A stretch of DNA of 64,000 nucleotides. Source: Oscheius tipulae (lineage: Eukaryota > Nematoda > Chromadorea > Rhabditida > Rhabditidae). Both the position numbers and the translations under genes were made by a program. The notes beneath the pieces are model-generated. The model did no database searches. It was given only the letters and a program-made list of their open reading frames with translations, and was not told the DNA's origin. The stretch lies in contig JASJZH010000005.1 of the NCBI GenBank assembly GCA_037178975.1, positions 5,146,001 through 5,210,000 of the forward strand, given 5' to 3'. Numbering within the stretch: the first letter of the stretch is position 1; every line of letters starts with the position of its first letter. Positions 1 to 12,116 of the stretch are shown in pieces.

Positions 1-348
1 ACGACCTGGTCATAGTTACCCTAAAAACGGCAGGTTCGTCTATGGAAAACTGTTTTTAGAGGAATTTGGGCATAGAATCGATTCCGGTCTGCCAGGGCTT
101 GCGAAACGTAAACAACTTTGGTTCAAGTGCAAGAATTGATCTGAAATCGAAGCAAAGAGCAAAAATTACCTCGATGAGACCATCGGAGTCAACGGCGACC
201 TGAGATCCGTTTACATTCTGGCTCCTGAAAGCAGAAAAATTAGTTTACAATGGAAAATTAGCTGAAAATAGCCGCAGGCCTAAAAATTAGCTTTTAGCTA
301 TTTTTCAAGCAAAAAATGAAACGAAACTCACTGTTCAACATCAGTCAT
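1..348 (-). CDS. inf-1: eIF4A DEAD-box translation initiation factor, 5' end only
   Basis: This is the N-terminus of the ATP-dependent RNA helicase of the eIF4F cap-binding complex, which acts in the cytoplasm. Three minus-strand exons are visible: 348-332 (start MTDVEQ), 224-170 and 20 to the window edge. Joining them in phase gives a segment containing VDSDGLIEGNYDQVV, which matches the N-terminal extension of animal and nematode eIF4A (DADGLIEGNYD-type). The helicase core lies outside the window. Introns are 107 and 149 bases with GT/AG borders. The gene is divergent from the PIX gene, with about 320 bases between the start codons. The family call rests on a short but characteristic segment. 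Confidence 0.72.
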
Positions 349-667
349 GTCAATTAGAACGTCCTCGAAACAAAAGTTTCTTTGATAAGCTTGAAAAAAC
401 GCTGTTGTCCCTTGGGCTGGGAAAAAGAAATGGAGAGGGCGGACCAGCCTCGGCCGGCTGAAACAGCTAAAGACGGTAGAATCATGGCGGGACCCACTAT
501 AACCAACCTTTAACTTCTTGGAGTACCGCCAAATTCTATTTTTCGAACTTGGAGCACGTTTACGCGCGAAGTCAGAACATTACATTCTCTTGTTCCGTTC
601 CCTGTTTTTTTCTAATTTTTATTTCATGCACAAACAGCCAAAAAAGGTTACATTCAGGTAACTGACC
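349..667. promoter_or_regulatory. Divergent promoter region between eIF4A and PIX
   Basis: About 320 bases separate two start codons pointing away from each other. The stretch contains the tract tcccttgggctgggaaaaag and a GC-richer patch near 440-480. I see no convincing TATA box. A shared bidirectional promoter is inferred only from the geometry. Confidence 0.4.
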
Positions 668-3078
668 ATGTCAGAAGAGGCTCCTCTGCTCGTGAGAGCC
701 AAGTTTGCCTTCAACGGTAAAAATAACGACGAGGTTTGTTTCAGGAAGTGTATCATAATTTTTCTTTTGCTTTTCAGTTATCATTCCGCAAGCAAGAAAT
801 AATCACCATCACGCAGCAGATTGAGGGCGGTTGGTGGGAAGGAACATTGAATGGGGTTACAGGCTGGTTTCCAAGCGACTACGTCGAAGTTCTCGATCCT
901 AACAGTGGGTCAAGCTAACAGAAGTAAACTTTGTCGTGTTCAGACGCGGTTCCAGCCTCAAATGGACATACCGGGCGAATAGTTGGTAAGAGTATGTGGG
1001 AAATAAGTCCTGTAAAAACAGATTTAGCTCCTGCTGGACTCGCTTTGGACCGAAAAGCCTTTCGTGCGACTGTTGTCCGTGAGTTCATAGCTGCTGAGAA
1101 GATGTACATCACAAATTTGACGGATACTTTGGCCAAATATCTTCAGCCAGTTCAGGAAGGGTGAGAGAAACGTGAAAATCAAAAGAAATCATAATTTTCC
1201 AGTCTGTTTGAGGAAGATTTCAAGACTTTGGTCTTCAATTTTCCTAAAGTGGCCGAGTTCCAAAAGGAAATCTACGATAAACTCGAAGCTACCCTTTCGT
1301 AAGTCACTCTCCAACAAAAAGTTTGAAGTTATGAGTAAAGAATGGATTCGAGAGAGCAGAAAGTCGGCGGAATTTTGCTTGATAGTGCTGCCGGGTTGAA
1401 AAGCCTTCTTCTGGACTATTGCTGGAACCACCCAAAAGCTATTGAAATTATCAACGAGAAGGAGTGAGTCAGGCAAAAGGTTTGTATCCAATAGTTTAGT
1501 GCCTATCTTTCACAAACAATGAGCACCCTTGGTTTTTCAATGACGGACTTTATTGCTCGCCTCAGTGAACCATTCCGACATCTCGACCGATATCCGCCGT
1601 TCCTCCAAGAGCTGGAGAGATCCATTGAGGAGGATCACAGTGATCGAGGCAATGTACAGAGAGCTTGTGTCATCTACAAAGATCTGAAGGTGAGAGTGGG
1701 AAAGAGTATAGGATGCAATAGGAAGAGGGACTAGATTTTGAGAGACGCACGGTTTTCCAGATCTCTTGTGAGATGACCAGAAAGCAGAAAGAAGCCCATA
1801 TGGAGCTCTTCCACTCGGCTCCAATTGAACAATGGGCCAATTTCGAAGAACGCGGCAAAATTCTGTACGTAGGGATTGTCTCTCTCCGACAGAACGGCAA
1901 CGATCATGAGAGGTCGGTCTTTTTACAATCTCGATTCTCAATTTCCTATCCAGATGCATAGCTGTCTTCACCAGGAAGCTGCTGATCATGGAAATAACCT
2001 CGAGCAATGCCTATAGCCTCATTCACAAACTCCCAAGCAAGGGACTCTTCGTTAAAAGACAAGAGGGTGGCTTCGGAGTTCAGTCCGGAGGTGAATTGAC
2101 CGTATTCTGTGGTAAACTATATTTAGACCTCGACTTCTTCCTGTCGACCACCGACTATGAGGAATGGCTGAAGGCATTTCTGCAGATGGAAGAGGCCGTG
2201 ATCGAGAATATCCAGATCTTGACTACTCGACCCCCCACTCCTCAGAATTCTAGACAGCGCCAGGAACCGACGACCCCAGTAAGATTTGTATATTAGGAAA
2301 AGAACGTTTTGTAGACCTCCACCGTGGGAACACATTTAGACTGCTCGACACCTGTGGTCAGACCAAGAGAGAAGAAAACGTGAGTGGAAGAGATGATCGA
2401 TGAATTAGTGATTTCAGAAGCATGTCAGAACTGAAGATGAATCATGAGTTAGGATTGTTTGTTCCGGAACCGTCTGAAGAGCCAGAGTCCCCAGATACAG
2501 GTTGGTTCTGAGACTAAGAGACACAATACAGTAGTTCAGGTCCTGGTGGACTCCACCGGCAGAAAAGTTTCGCTGTTCGTCCAGCTCCGCTTCAGCGTTG
2601 TAATAGCTCGGAAGGAGGCAAGAGAACAATTAAGATGAGGAAAGAGAGTGAGTGATCCAAATGAACTACAGCTATCTTTCTATCATTCAGCTCCCATCAT
2701 TGATCCTGATGATACTGTTCTTCTCCGAATCGTTGAGGGATACTGTGGACTCTCCTCTGGAAAGGCCGCTCTTCCCACTTACCAGCAACCTCAACTCATT
2801 GTGGCTGAAAATGAGAAACTGTTGATCGAAGAACTCGTCGGAGATGAGATTGTCATCCAGGAAAAGTGAGTAGCCAAAATTTGGGGCGAGGATCCGTGCA
2901 TTTCAGAAGTCTGGTTGACACTGTCTACTCTCTGAAAGACCAGTTGTCCAATCTCCAGAGTGAAGTAAGCTCTCTTACTAAGGCTCTCGACCGAGAGATT
3001 CGTTCCCGTCGTCGCCTGGAAGAGTCAGTCAAGAGACAGAGCGGAATTCCAATATCTCCTCTACCTCAGGGTCACTAG
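668..3078 (+). CDS. pix-1: PIX-family Rac/Cdc42 guanine nucleotide exchange factor
   Basis: Cortical GEF of the PIX/GIT/PAK module. Exon 1 starts [15 protein letters not shown]. The order is an N-terminal SH3 domain ([20 protein letters not shown], typical of beta-PIX) and a DH domain ([20 protein letters not shown] through [22 protein letters not shown]). A PH domain follows around 1860-2200, ending in [17 protein letters not shown]. Next come a proline-rich linker, the GIT-binding segment ([19 protein letters not shown]) and a C-terminal coiled coil starting [14 protein letters not shown] see no CH domain and no C-terminal PDZ ligand; the protein ends in SPLPQGH. About ten exons are separated by introns of roughly 40-60 bases. 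The start is the first ATG in frame with the SH3 domain. Some DH-region junctions (near 1470-1520) are uncertain. Confidence 0.88.
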
Positions 3079-3148
3079 ACCATAATATTTGTTGGTGCTC
3101 ACAACTTACACAAGATTGCTCAAGGAAATATGCCAAAGAGCCTCTCTT

Positions 3149-3154
3149 AATAAA
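3149..3154 (+). terminator. Poly(A) signal of the PIX gene
   Basis: AATAAA lies 71 bases after the stop codon, with a second TAAA-rich motif about 20 bases further on. Confidence 0.5.
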
Positions 3155-3819
3155 GACATATTTATTTGAATAAACTTATTTCTAATACCTGCTTTTTTCT
3201 ATCCTCAGATTCTCATAGTGCATTTCCCAATTAGTTTTAGTATCAGCCTTCCATTCACTTCAAAGCTAATTTTGAAACTTGATATGAAAACTCCTAGTCT
3301 TCAAGTAAGCCCCTTTTAGTGAGTGACCTGCGAATCGGATATGGGATTCTTGGATAATTTTCAGACGTTGTTGTACTGGTGATTGAAATAGAAAACTCCA
3401 TTCAAAGTCTGTCTCTTCAATAATCTGCCTCCTCTTTGTATATTTACATTCCTCCCTTACCTCTTATCTTCCCTCTGTCTTACCCAGTAAGAATCGAAAA
3501 CAATCTGTCAGCTTCCTGCTGTAGTCAACAGTTCTATGGATACTTTATCATGGGAAAATGCCCTCTTTGCCCATGGTGAGTCAGTTGGATCTTCAAAAAG
3601 GTTTGACCAAGGATGGCAGACGAAATTGAGCGTGACGGCAAGCGAAAAAGTCTCCTGGGCAACAAACACAAACTATCCTTTTCTCACCTTCACAGTTCTA
3701 TTTCATTGATTTGTCTTTCTCTCGAAATAGAAAACGATTAACTGTTTTCTTTCTTTTCTCCATCATCAGCGAAAACGAACAGTTATCATTCAGTCTCACG
3801 ATTTTGGACAGAACAAAGT
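3155..3819. other. Intergenic stretch before the GATA-factor gene
   Basis: No ORF or RNA gene is apparent. The sequence is pyrimidine-rich in places (ctcttatcttccctctg). It probably holds the promoter and 5' leader of the GATA factor. Confidence 0.4.
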
Positions 3820-6800
3820 ATGGGAAATCTGCAGACTAAGCTGCAAGAAGTCGGTAAGTTCTGAGCTTCTAAAACAGTAAGTCAAAAAACTTTTCAATCC
3901 CGGTTACTGTTCTTCTTCTTCCAGTCAGGGCGCTAAAAATCTCCTTCTTCCCGCGCATCTATCAATGCCAAGATAAAATCAGCTGAATGACGAGAGTGCC
4001 AGTCAGCCAGAACTTTTGACAGAAAAATAGTTCATGGACGCTTCCAGTTTACATTGTTTCATCAGCAACTGTCTGTTTTCTAAAATTCAGCTCTTTTACG
4101 CTTTTGTTCAGCTACGTTTGAGAAATGTTTAATTTTTTGCAGTTACAATGTGTTTAGATTCGATTCAAATGCTTATTTACATCACAGAACAAATGAAATT
4201 TTGGTGGCGATCAAACCCCCATATATTGTTGCTTTAGCCGCTCGTAATGTATCACTTTCACTCTTCCAGACAGTTTTAACCTTTCCCAGACAATAAGCCT
4301 CTTTTGATCTGTACTTACTCGACCTATTTCTCACAATAAGAGCCATAAAATATTCTTCTTTTTGAATGTGTGTTCCCACGGTCAATGACGCCGATGCTGG
4401 GGAGTTGGGGTGGCGAGAGTCGGACCGTGGCGAATTTACACCGTGGGACACTGACTGTCCATACATCATCACGTTCACGGTCATCTTCTCCACCACCACT
4501 TTCACCGCATTTCTATCTCTCTCTCCCAATTTGTAACGAGAGAACCAACCAACCTTGCGCAGAATAGAGAGAGTCATCTCTCCTCGTATCATCTCTCCGC
4601 CGCAATCTGTCTCGAAGACGGGACTATATACCGGCAGGCAGAATACCTGCCCCCAACAGCAGCCCTTTTATAATCTTATCACATTGACCAGCAGCCTTGT
4701 TGGACCACCCACCCACTTTTTTCTTCTGATTCCCAGCTGGTTCCAATACGATAAGACGATAACAGAAGTTTCTTTGCGCGGATTATCATTTAGGGGGGAT
4801 AGATGGAACAGTCTTTTGGTCTCTTGGTATGGTGTTTTATTGTCCAGCTTGTTCGATTTCTTTCTGAGACTCAGTGAAATCCTTTCATATAGAGTGTTCG
4901 TTAGTTGAATTTAAATTTGGGGAGTAGTATTCGTTCTAGTAGTGTAGGAATTGTGCTGCAGACCCCATAAATCACAACTGCGCTCATACTCACAGTGCAT
5001 AAAGGAAGCAAGCTGTTGAACGTCTCCTAAGCTTTGGCTGCAAGCATAACACTTTAGGCTGGTTCTGTTTGTTCTTAGAGTGGAATAATTAACACAGACC
5101 TATATTGCTAAAAAGTTTCTGTTCTAATTCTGCATTCGTCCAAAAGGCGCAACCTGTCCAACTGCTTTATAGACACCTCTCGTCTTCATAAAACTTTTTA
5201 CCGGTTACGGTAGCCTCGAGAGCGAGTGAGAGGGGTCAACCCCTCTCCGTCAAGGCGAAAGGACAGTCTTGGCAAAGAGAGAGAATACTGTAACCGGTCC
5301 AACTTCCTGTCCATTTTTCCACATTTCCACCTTGTTTTGATAACCGCGTCTCTATTCACAGCTACCCCTCCCTATCAGTTTATCACCTTCTCGTAATTGC
5401 AGACATTAGGATCGGGGCAAGGGCGAGAGTGATAAGATTGTGTTTCTCATCGAGTTGAAGACATTTTTTTTTAATTGTTCTTTGACTGTTACAGGAGGAT
5501 AAGGTAGCAGAGGCGAACATTTATGCGCACACTAGCTGATGCCAATTTTTGGAACTTTTGTTATAGTCAAGCGCAAGGAGAGTGTACTCCTTATACCCGT
5601 GTATTATTTTCAATTATCTTCCTTACTTTCGGAAAACCTCTCAAATATTTCCTGCAACGTACTCTCAATCTGAAAATACCAGCAGTTCCAGTTTGCCTTA
5701 CACAGCCTCAAAAACGTGACCACAATGGGTCAGCGGTGTCACTGTCAGCCCTTATTCCGACTTAAAAAAATCCAAGTTATCTGCTGCAAGAGTTGACGTT
5801 TCTGTATCGACAGTGATCTGTCCTAATCAATTAGTACTCAATTTTTCTCAACTTGTGGCCACAACCAACTCGGCCTTGAGACTGTCGAGGCGCGCAAGAT
5901 GCCCGTTCTCGATATGGCGGTCATCGTTGCCGCAATTTGATAGTCACTTCCTAATAATGATCTGTTCCGGGGACAGGAAACACTCGAGAGTATGACTGAT
6001 CATAACAGATACAGGAATAGAGATACAGACAGAGTCACTCTTCCTTTTCGTTGTCCATAGGTGTGAACTTTCACAAGACAAGTTTGCTCCAGGCCTGAGT
6101 CATCTTTCCAACACGAGACGTGTCCTCAAACAATCCTCTTCCTTTTTCGAAATGAAACTCACAAAACGTGCCATCTACCGTATGACCATATTTGGCACGT
6201 TTGAAAAGGCTGGGAGTTTGTAAAGCATAAAACCTGCTGGTGTCTTTTTTACAGCTGGCTGCTCTGCCATCCGCTCCTCCCAAAGCCACGGTGCTATTTG
6301 TCGAAGCCCTGTGTGTCATCCCTCCGTTACGATGTTGTCTGAACCATAAAGCTCCGGCCCTACATGGCACATTTCTCTCCCCACAGACGTCTCAAAAGAG
6401 AGGGTTCCTTTTGGAGCAGACCTCTATCTATATCTTATCCTATGCTAGACTTATCATTGACTGTGGGGGAATTCCTCCTTTCTATCTGTGTAAATATTTG
6501 ACTACAAATGGAAATAACTCGAAGAACCTTTTCTCAATTAGGACTTTCTATATTAACAGTAACGAATTTTTGTATTTCAGAAGCAACATCGGCTGCCGCT
6601 TCAACTCTTCCCCACATTAACTCCTTCATGATGAAAACAGAACCTGTCGAGGACAAAACTACGCATTTTTTCAGTGAGTTTTTGGCTGCCGACTATCATC
6701 TTTTGTCGCAAATGAGAACTGTTCATGAGAACTTCGAATGTATTCCGATATCATCTTAGGTTATCCTCAAAGTTGTCGATCTCTCTATGACTGGAAGATG

Positions 6801-8226
6801 GGTTGTTCTTCCTGAACAGCTTTTTTCTGGTAAACTTCTCAGCAAACTATTGACTTGCCAATCCACGTGAACTCAAGATTTTCCTTGTTAAAATCCCTTG
6901 TGCTCTTCCAGCAGACGGACGACAATGGTCTTCTGGACTCTTCTCGTCCTCATCGCCATCGCTGTTCTTCTTGTCTCGCTTGTCTGTCTCTGACTTCGAG
7001 TCCTGTAGGTTCTTCGCGACATCAGCCCTATCGACGTCATCGTCCATTTCCTGCTCACATCATCAGCCAGGTCTGGTTGGAGGAACACATCCAGCATCTT
7101 CGAGAGGAGGCCGAATATGATGAATCTCCGGATCGCCTTCTTGTGCTCCTTTTCCACTTGGAGCTGCTATCCATCATGCAGCGAGCCTACATCGACTGAC
7201 ACAACGAGCGGCTTCGCCAGATGAGAACGGAAGCTGCTGAGGCCGGAAGAAGACATTCCATTCGGATAAAGAAAGATTTGGATCCGGTGCTTGTGTTTTT
7301 TCTTCTTGGCTCTTTTCTTGTAATCTTCTACATCTCCCTTTTACACAAAAACTTGCAAAGAACCTTTTGTTCTTAGCAGAGACCACTTCTCCTTGTCAGT
7401 AAAAGACAAACGCAAAATGTAGAGTCTGTGAATTGCTTTTCTACTCATGTCACTTCTCCCTTTCAGAACCGTCTCCAATGAACTTTGACCCTATTCCCAA
7501 AGCTGAGCCAGAAGACTACCAGCCGATGCAGGATAGTTTGGCAGACTTTTACGCTCACAAGTATGTGTTTCTGGTTTCAAACTCATGCTGTTCCTCTTTT
7601 TAGTTTTGCCACAAATGTCCTTGACCCTTCTCCAAGCTACACCGCCTTAGCTCATATGCAGTACGTCCAGGCGACTCATCTGCCTCCGATGCACTACTAC
7701 GAAATGCCTCAGGTTTAAACTTATCAGTGTTTTGAAATAATTTCCTTGTTTAGATGACTCTATATCAGACAGACTACGACACGAGTACAATCCCAGTCTA
7801 TACAACTACCGCTCCTTCTCCTGCCTTTACTCCGCCTCCACAGGATCCTTCCGTGGCAGTGCCGAAGCCACAGAAGAAGAGGATAGCTGCCGTTCCGTGT
7901 CATTCGAACTCTATCTGCGCGAACTGCAAAACGAAAGAGACGACGTTGTGGAGGAGAAATCACGTTGGAGAGATTGAGTGCAAGTGAGTTTACATAAGCA
8001 GAGAGATAGTATTGCATAAATTATGGGACAAACTGTCTGATGGTGGGAATTAAGGGACCTTCTGTATTTGTGGCTTTAAACATCGATTTTCAGCGCCTGC
8101 AATCTCTACTTCCGAAAGAACCAGCGGAAGCGTCCCTTGTCCTTGAGGAAGGATGGAATCCTGAAGAGGAATCGCAAACCTCGATGCGAGTCGCCCTCTT
8201 CCGGAGCATCTCGTTCAGCCTCATAA
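3820..8226 (+). CDS. elt-3: Single-finger GATA transcription factor, ELT-3-like
   Basis: Nuclear DNA-binding protein. Predicted exons are 3820-3853, 6581-6673, 7467-7560, 7604-7712, 7754-7983 and 8094-8226; they sum to 231 in-phase codons (230 aa). The zinc finger is CANCKTKETTLWRRN...CNAC (C-x2-C-x17-C-x2-C), split by the last intron. A basic tail follows (NLYFRKNQRKRPLSLRKDG, LKRNRKPR), and the CNACNLYFRKN form is that of nematode ELT-3. Upstream are two KxEP(V/E)D-type motifs (KTEPVED, KAEPEDY), which resemble sumoylation sites. The first exon (MGNLQTKLQEV) is supported by a good GTAAGT donor and matching phase but lies 2.7 kb away, so the true start is uncertain. In C. elegans ELT-3 acts in hypodermis; the same role here is an inference. 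Confidence 0.85.
3854..6580 (+). other. Long first intron of the GATA gene
   Basis: A 2.7 kb intron, about fifty times longer than its neighbours, likely to contain regulatory DNA. It holds a foldback element (5200-5298). I find no convincing internal gene; the ORFs at 4370-4908 and 6240-6620 lack recognisable content. Confidence 0.45.
5200..5298. repeat. Foldback element with nested inverted repeats
   Basis: The ends are 13-base imperfect inverted repeats (ACCGGTTACGGTA at the left; the reverse complement of the right end is ACCGGTTACAGTA, one mismatch). Inside, 5228-5247 is a near-continuous hairpin, GAGAGGGGT-CA-ACCCCTCTC. Size and shape suit a small MITE or solo foldback, but I see no clear target-site duplication. 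Confidence 0.45.
6911..7379 (+). pseudogene. Coding-like stretch nested in a GATA-gene intron
   Basis: The 794-base intron between 6673 and 7467 holds a long frame. It runs through charged sequence (QVWLEEHIQHLREEAEYDE), one TGA at 7197-7199, then HNERLRQMRTEAAEAGRRHS and a hydrophobic segment (LVFFLLGSFLVIFYISLL). In another frame an ATG at 6925, 14 bases after a TTCCAG acceptor, encodes a 22-residue hydrophobic peptide (MVFWTLLVLIAIAVLLVSLV...). This could be a decayed membrane-protein gene or a nested gene whose introns I cannot place. No family is recognised. Confidence 0.25.
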
Positions 8227-8379
8227 CTTCTCTAGATTCTAAAAACCCAATGATGTTACCTCTCTAATAATTAGATCAAAAACGAAATGACAGACACATA
8301 TCCGACCATGATGGATGCAGCTCCCTCACAGTATCTTCTCAGCTTTTTTTCACTTACGTTCGTTGTTTTTTTTCAAGAC

Positions 8380-8385
8380 AATAAA
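8380..8385 (+). terminator. Poly(A) signal of the GATA gene
   Basis: AATAAA about 155 bases after the stop, in the 377-base tail-to-tail gap with TRAPP subunit 1. The rest of that gap (8227-8603) is T-rich and holds nothing else that I can support. Confidence 0.45.
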
Positions 8386-8603
8386 GAGTTGGCTCTCGTA
8401 TTTCGCAGAATTTGACTGACAGCCATAGAGCAATTCACTAAAAAAACAATCTTGCTGTCAATTTTTTTGCTCATTTTTATAAAAAAAAATTTCGCGGGAT
8501 ATCTTCAACCCAAACTACTCTTCTGATAAATTTATATACACTATCTGAAAAGCATCACATCACAAAAGGGTAACCCGTTCAAACAATACGAATTGGAAAA
8601 TGA

Positions 8604-9149
8604 CTACGCTTCGTAGGCAGGATGACGAGAGACTACTTGATCCAATCGAGACTCAAACAGCTCACTCGAAACGGGCGAAAATGTGTCCAAGAGAGGATTT
8701 TTGATTATCGTGTCGACAAATGTCTGTAGAAAGAAAAAATTATGACAAAAACGGTTAATAACCTGGTATATGGATCTCAAGAGCTCGTTGATCCCAGCCG
8801 CGTTCGGATCCGTGTTGACGACGATTTTCAGCCCGGTTTCAAGTTCCATAAAGTTCATCTTATAGGCTGTAGTTCGATAAAATTTAACTGTTTGATTTCT
8901 AAAAGACAAGAATGTAAGGAAAATGAGTTGAACTGACCCTTCTTTGACTGACATCCTTTCGGCAAACGATCGTAGCGACAGCAGCATACCGAACATTAGT
9001 TTGAACTCCTGAAATTTGAGTCTCTAAAAGAAAGAATGCTATAAAACAACCTCAGATTGTGATATTCCGGACTGTTTTTCTCGTTTCCAGTGTTTGTAGA
9101 AGATGCAAGAGCCCTCTTTATTGAAAATGTATAGGTTGTAGATGGGCAT
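8604..9149 (-). CDS. trpp-1: TRAPP complex subunit 1 (Bet5/TRAPPC1)
   Basis: Small longin-fold subunit of the TRAPP complexes, which act as GEFs for Ypt1/Rab1 in ER-Golgi transport. Exons 9149-9051, 9008-8938, 8898-8763 and 8723-8604 join in phase to 141 residues, against about 145 in human TRAPPC1. Diagnostic stretches are MPIYNLYIFNKEGSCIFYK at the start, then EFKLMFGMLLSLRSFAERMS, TGLKIVVNTDP, the NELLRSIYQ helix and a C-terminal SSELFESRLDQVV. The ATG is preceded by TTTTTCAG-CCG, so a trans-spliced leader or a 5' UTR intron ends just upstream. Three introns of 35-42 bases separate the exons. Confidence 0.9.
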
Positions 9150-12116
9150 CGGCTGAAAAACGAACTATTTTTGGGAAATGAACAAGGGATAGATTTCTTG
9201 GAGGCTAAAACGAGAAAGAAATGCGTAATTTAGAGGTTGAACAGGATTAGAGAAGCTGTATTACCAGAGGTACATGAAAGTTAAAAACGTTTGAATCACA
9301 GTGCTAATTTAACCACGTCTCTTTTAGAACATTTTCTGTCAATTAGAACGGCTAAGTGCGACGGTAAATAAGAGAAGACTAAAGAAAAAAGACCATTTCA
9401 AACTCACAATATTACAGGGTGATTTTTGCGCGGCGATTCAAAAAAAAATTTAACTGAGGTTTATCAATTCAGAAAGTTTCTGCCAGAAACCAACAAAGAG
9501 CTCGACTCAGAAGCGATAAAACTGCCCCGATTCGATCTAACATCGTTACAAGACCCAGTCCCCCGTCAATACAGCCATCAGCACACATTCAATCAATTTT
9601 GAACCGTTCTGTCACACATTATCCGCCTGACTCACTCGAGTTCGTCACATTTAACCGGATCCCATCATTTCGTTCTGTTCTGTCAGTTTCCGTAAATCCA
9701 CTTCTTTTCCAAAGTACAAAAGTGAAATAGACTGCTTTTGTTCTCTGACTGATTGATTGCACGTCGTTCTATCTGCCGTTCGTCCCGAGAAAGGTCATTC
9801 CCAATTTTGGGCTTCTTTTTGTCATTCTGTTCCTCTGTTCAGACATTTAAAGACAAGCCAGTTTAAAGCCAAGCAGAGCCATCACTATTCTTAGAGAAAA
9901 AGCGTCGTTCCCTGGGCAGTCAACAAGAGTCCATACTTTCTTCTCTGTTTCTCTCTGTCCTCTATTTCCGTATAAGATGTGGCTCTCTCCACGACATCAT
10001 CTGCCTAATTGTAGCCTCGGAGGAGGTTCTCTGACCTAGCTCTCTACTCTCCCGATTAGAAAGGTAGTCACGGAGCCAGGCTCAACTCAGAGCCCTATGC
10101 GATCAGAGGTTTCTCAATTCGCGATGCAAGTGTTTTTGCTCCATGTTGGGAAATATAGTGTTCTGTCTCCCTGATTCTTCGTCCCCATGGATCTGACTCC
10201 TTCAAAGTTTCTTTAGATCAGTTTATCCATACTTCTAGTACGCTCATGGCTTCTCCCTGTCTTGTCCCTTTGTTTGACTCATGTGCGCCTCCTCTTACTT
10301 CTTCTTACGCGTTCTTCACTTTCATCCAGCCGCTATCAAAGAGTCAGGCACTGAGTCAAACACAAGAAAATTAAAGCAAAAGCCTCGACCCTTTTGTGAC
10401 CAAAACTGTCCCGATGCTTCCTTCCTGTCAGTAAAAAACCGTCCTGTTATCAGCAGTCTCTCTGTATCAGACCATGGTGACCTTTTTCCATTCTAATTTG
10501 TACACATCCCTCTCTCATCAAAAACTAATTGACCTGACCTCCTACCGAAGATGACCGAACAACCTCAGAGAGACAGCGAGAGAAAGATTTGGTATTGGCA
10601 CCAGCGGCAGTTCTCTCCCCGTGCCTCATACACATCTGTCGCTCTCTCTGCCGTCCTGTCTCTCTCTCCCAGTCACTCGCCTGACCTCTTCTTCCAACAT
10701 GTACTCTCGTGACTCTTGTGGTCTGTGCTCTCCAGCGCGCCCACAATCTCTCGCCGATGGTGTTTAATCGTCTCGCTCCGACCTGACGCGTCGCTCTTTC
10801 TGCAGGGCCCGGCCTGCTGCTGCTACCGGCCACGGCGTGGTACGCGCGCGATTCCACATGCGGCGCGTTTTCACCCCTCAAGACTTGATTTTATTGAAAC
10901 ATTTCAATTTTTCACTGTGTTTTCTAGTCGCTCACTTTGAGAAATTCCTATAGTCTTTGCTACTCATCCATATATTTGTCATCCGACACAAAACGCACAG
11001 AGATGGATCGATTGATTAGCCATCGACCAACAAAGCCTGTCTAAACATCCACAACTGGATCGTATCTTTTCTGGTATACTTCCCGAAACATTTTCAGCAC
11101 TATTTACTTGTTTGTTTTTGTTTACAGGCCGCTAAAAATAGACCTTTCTTATTTCTTGACCTTATGTTGATTGGAAACTTTATTCGCCGAGACAGTACGG
11201 GAAAGACAGACCGATCGATAACTCGATTTCCGACTTGTTCTTTAGGCAATTTGCTAACTTTTCTCATCTTTTTTGAGGCTGTAGCCGTTTGTCTACCAAA
11301 GCCCAGAGTTGTTCAAACAGTAGGTCCTTTCTGATAGAAGTGAGATTGGAAGAGAGTGTGAACGAATCATGTCTCTCTGCCAAAGAACAAAGAGAGTTCA
11401 CCTATCGATTTTCCATGAAAGTTTCTCCGCGAGACTGAGCTCTTGCTTTCCCATCGATTTTCCATTAAACCGCCTCCATTTTCTCGTTCCAGTTGATGTT
11501 TCGTAAATTGACACTATGTAGGCGTGATGTGTATTCAGGCCTCTTTATTTGCTTCCATTTATCACTTTCTTTTTTAACAAAATGACAAATTTACAGGTCA
11601 CCAAGGCGAGTGGCATGCTCGCTGCTTAGTCGCGCTCAAGACTGTGATAACTTTAAGGACCTCGTTTCCGTGTATCCCTATTCCGATCTCACTGCCTTTA
11701 TCTCACTGGTAAGTACTTTTTCTCTCTTTGGGTGTCCTTCAGTTACTTGTTGTGGCGGGAAGTTTTTCGTCGAAAGCAGGGTGTGTTCCTTTATCTCAAT
11801 GAACGGAAAAGGAAGAGTTCGGAAGTGTAAACTTGACATTTATTAGTTTTTTTTTTAAATTTTACTGGTAACTGAAAAAAACTTTTTGAGCATGAGTACA
11901 GATAGTTGCCGATTATGCTAAACGCCTGTTGGGTTCGACTGTAGAACATAAACAGCGAATGCGCTATCTCTCTGAAAGATTTCATTGGAAGATTCCTAGG
12001 AATTAGAGCTGAGCTCAGTTCAATATTTTCCATTTAATTCCGCCATTTTTAGTGCCTTTGCTGATTCGTAATCTCTGAAGCCTTTCAAAACTACACAACA
12101 AATTACCAAGGTCATA
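9150..12116. other. 3 kb intergenic region upstream of the Argonaute gene
   Basis: No supportable gene. The stretch is CT-rich with many CTCTCTC tracts (10550-10690), consistent with promoter or 5' UTR sequence. A TTTACAG acceptor-like site at 11591-11597 may mark an untranslated or isoform-specific exon of the Argonaute gene. The short ORFs inside (10281-10940, 11610-12033) show no domain or phase support. Confidence 0.4.
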
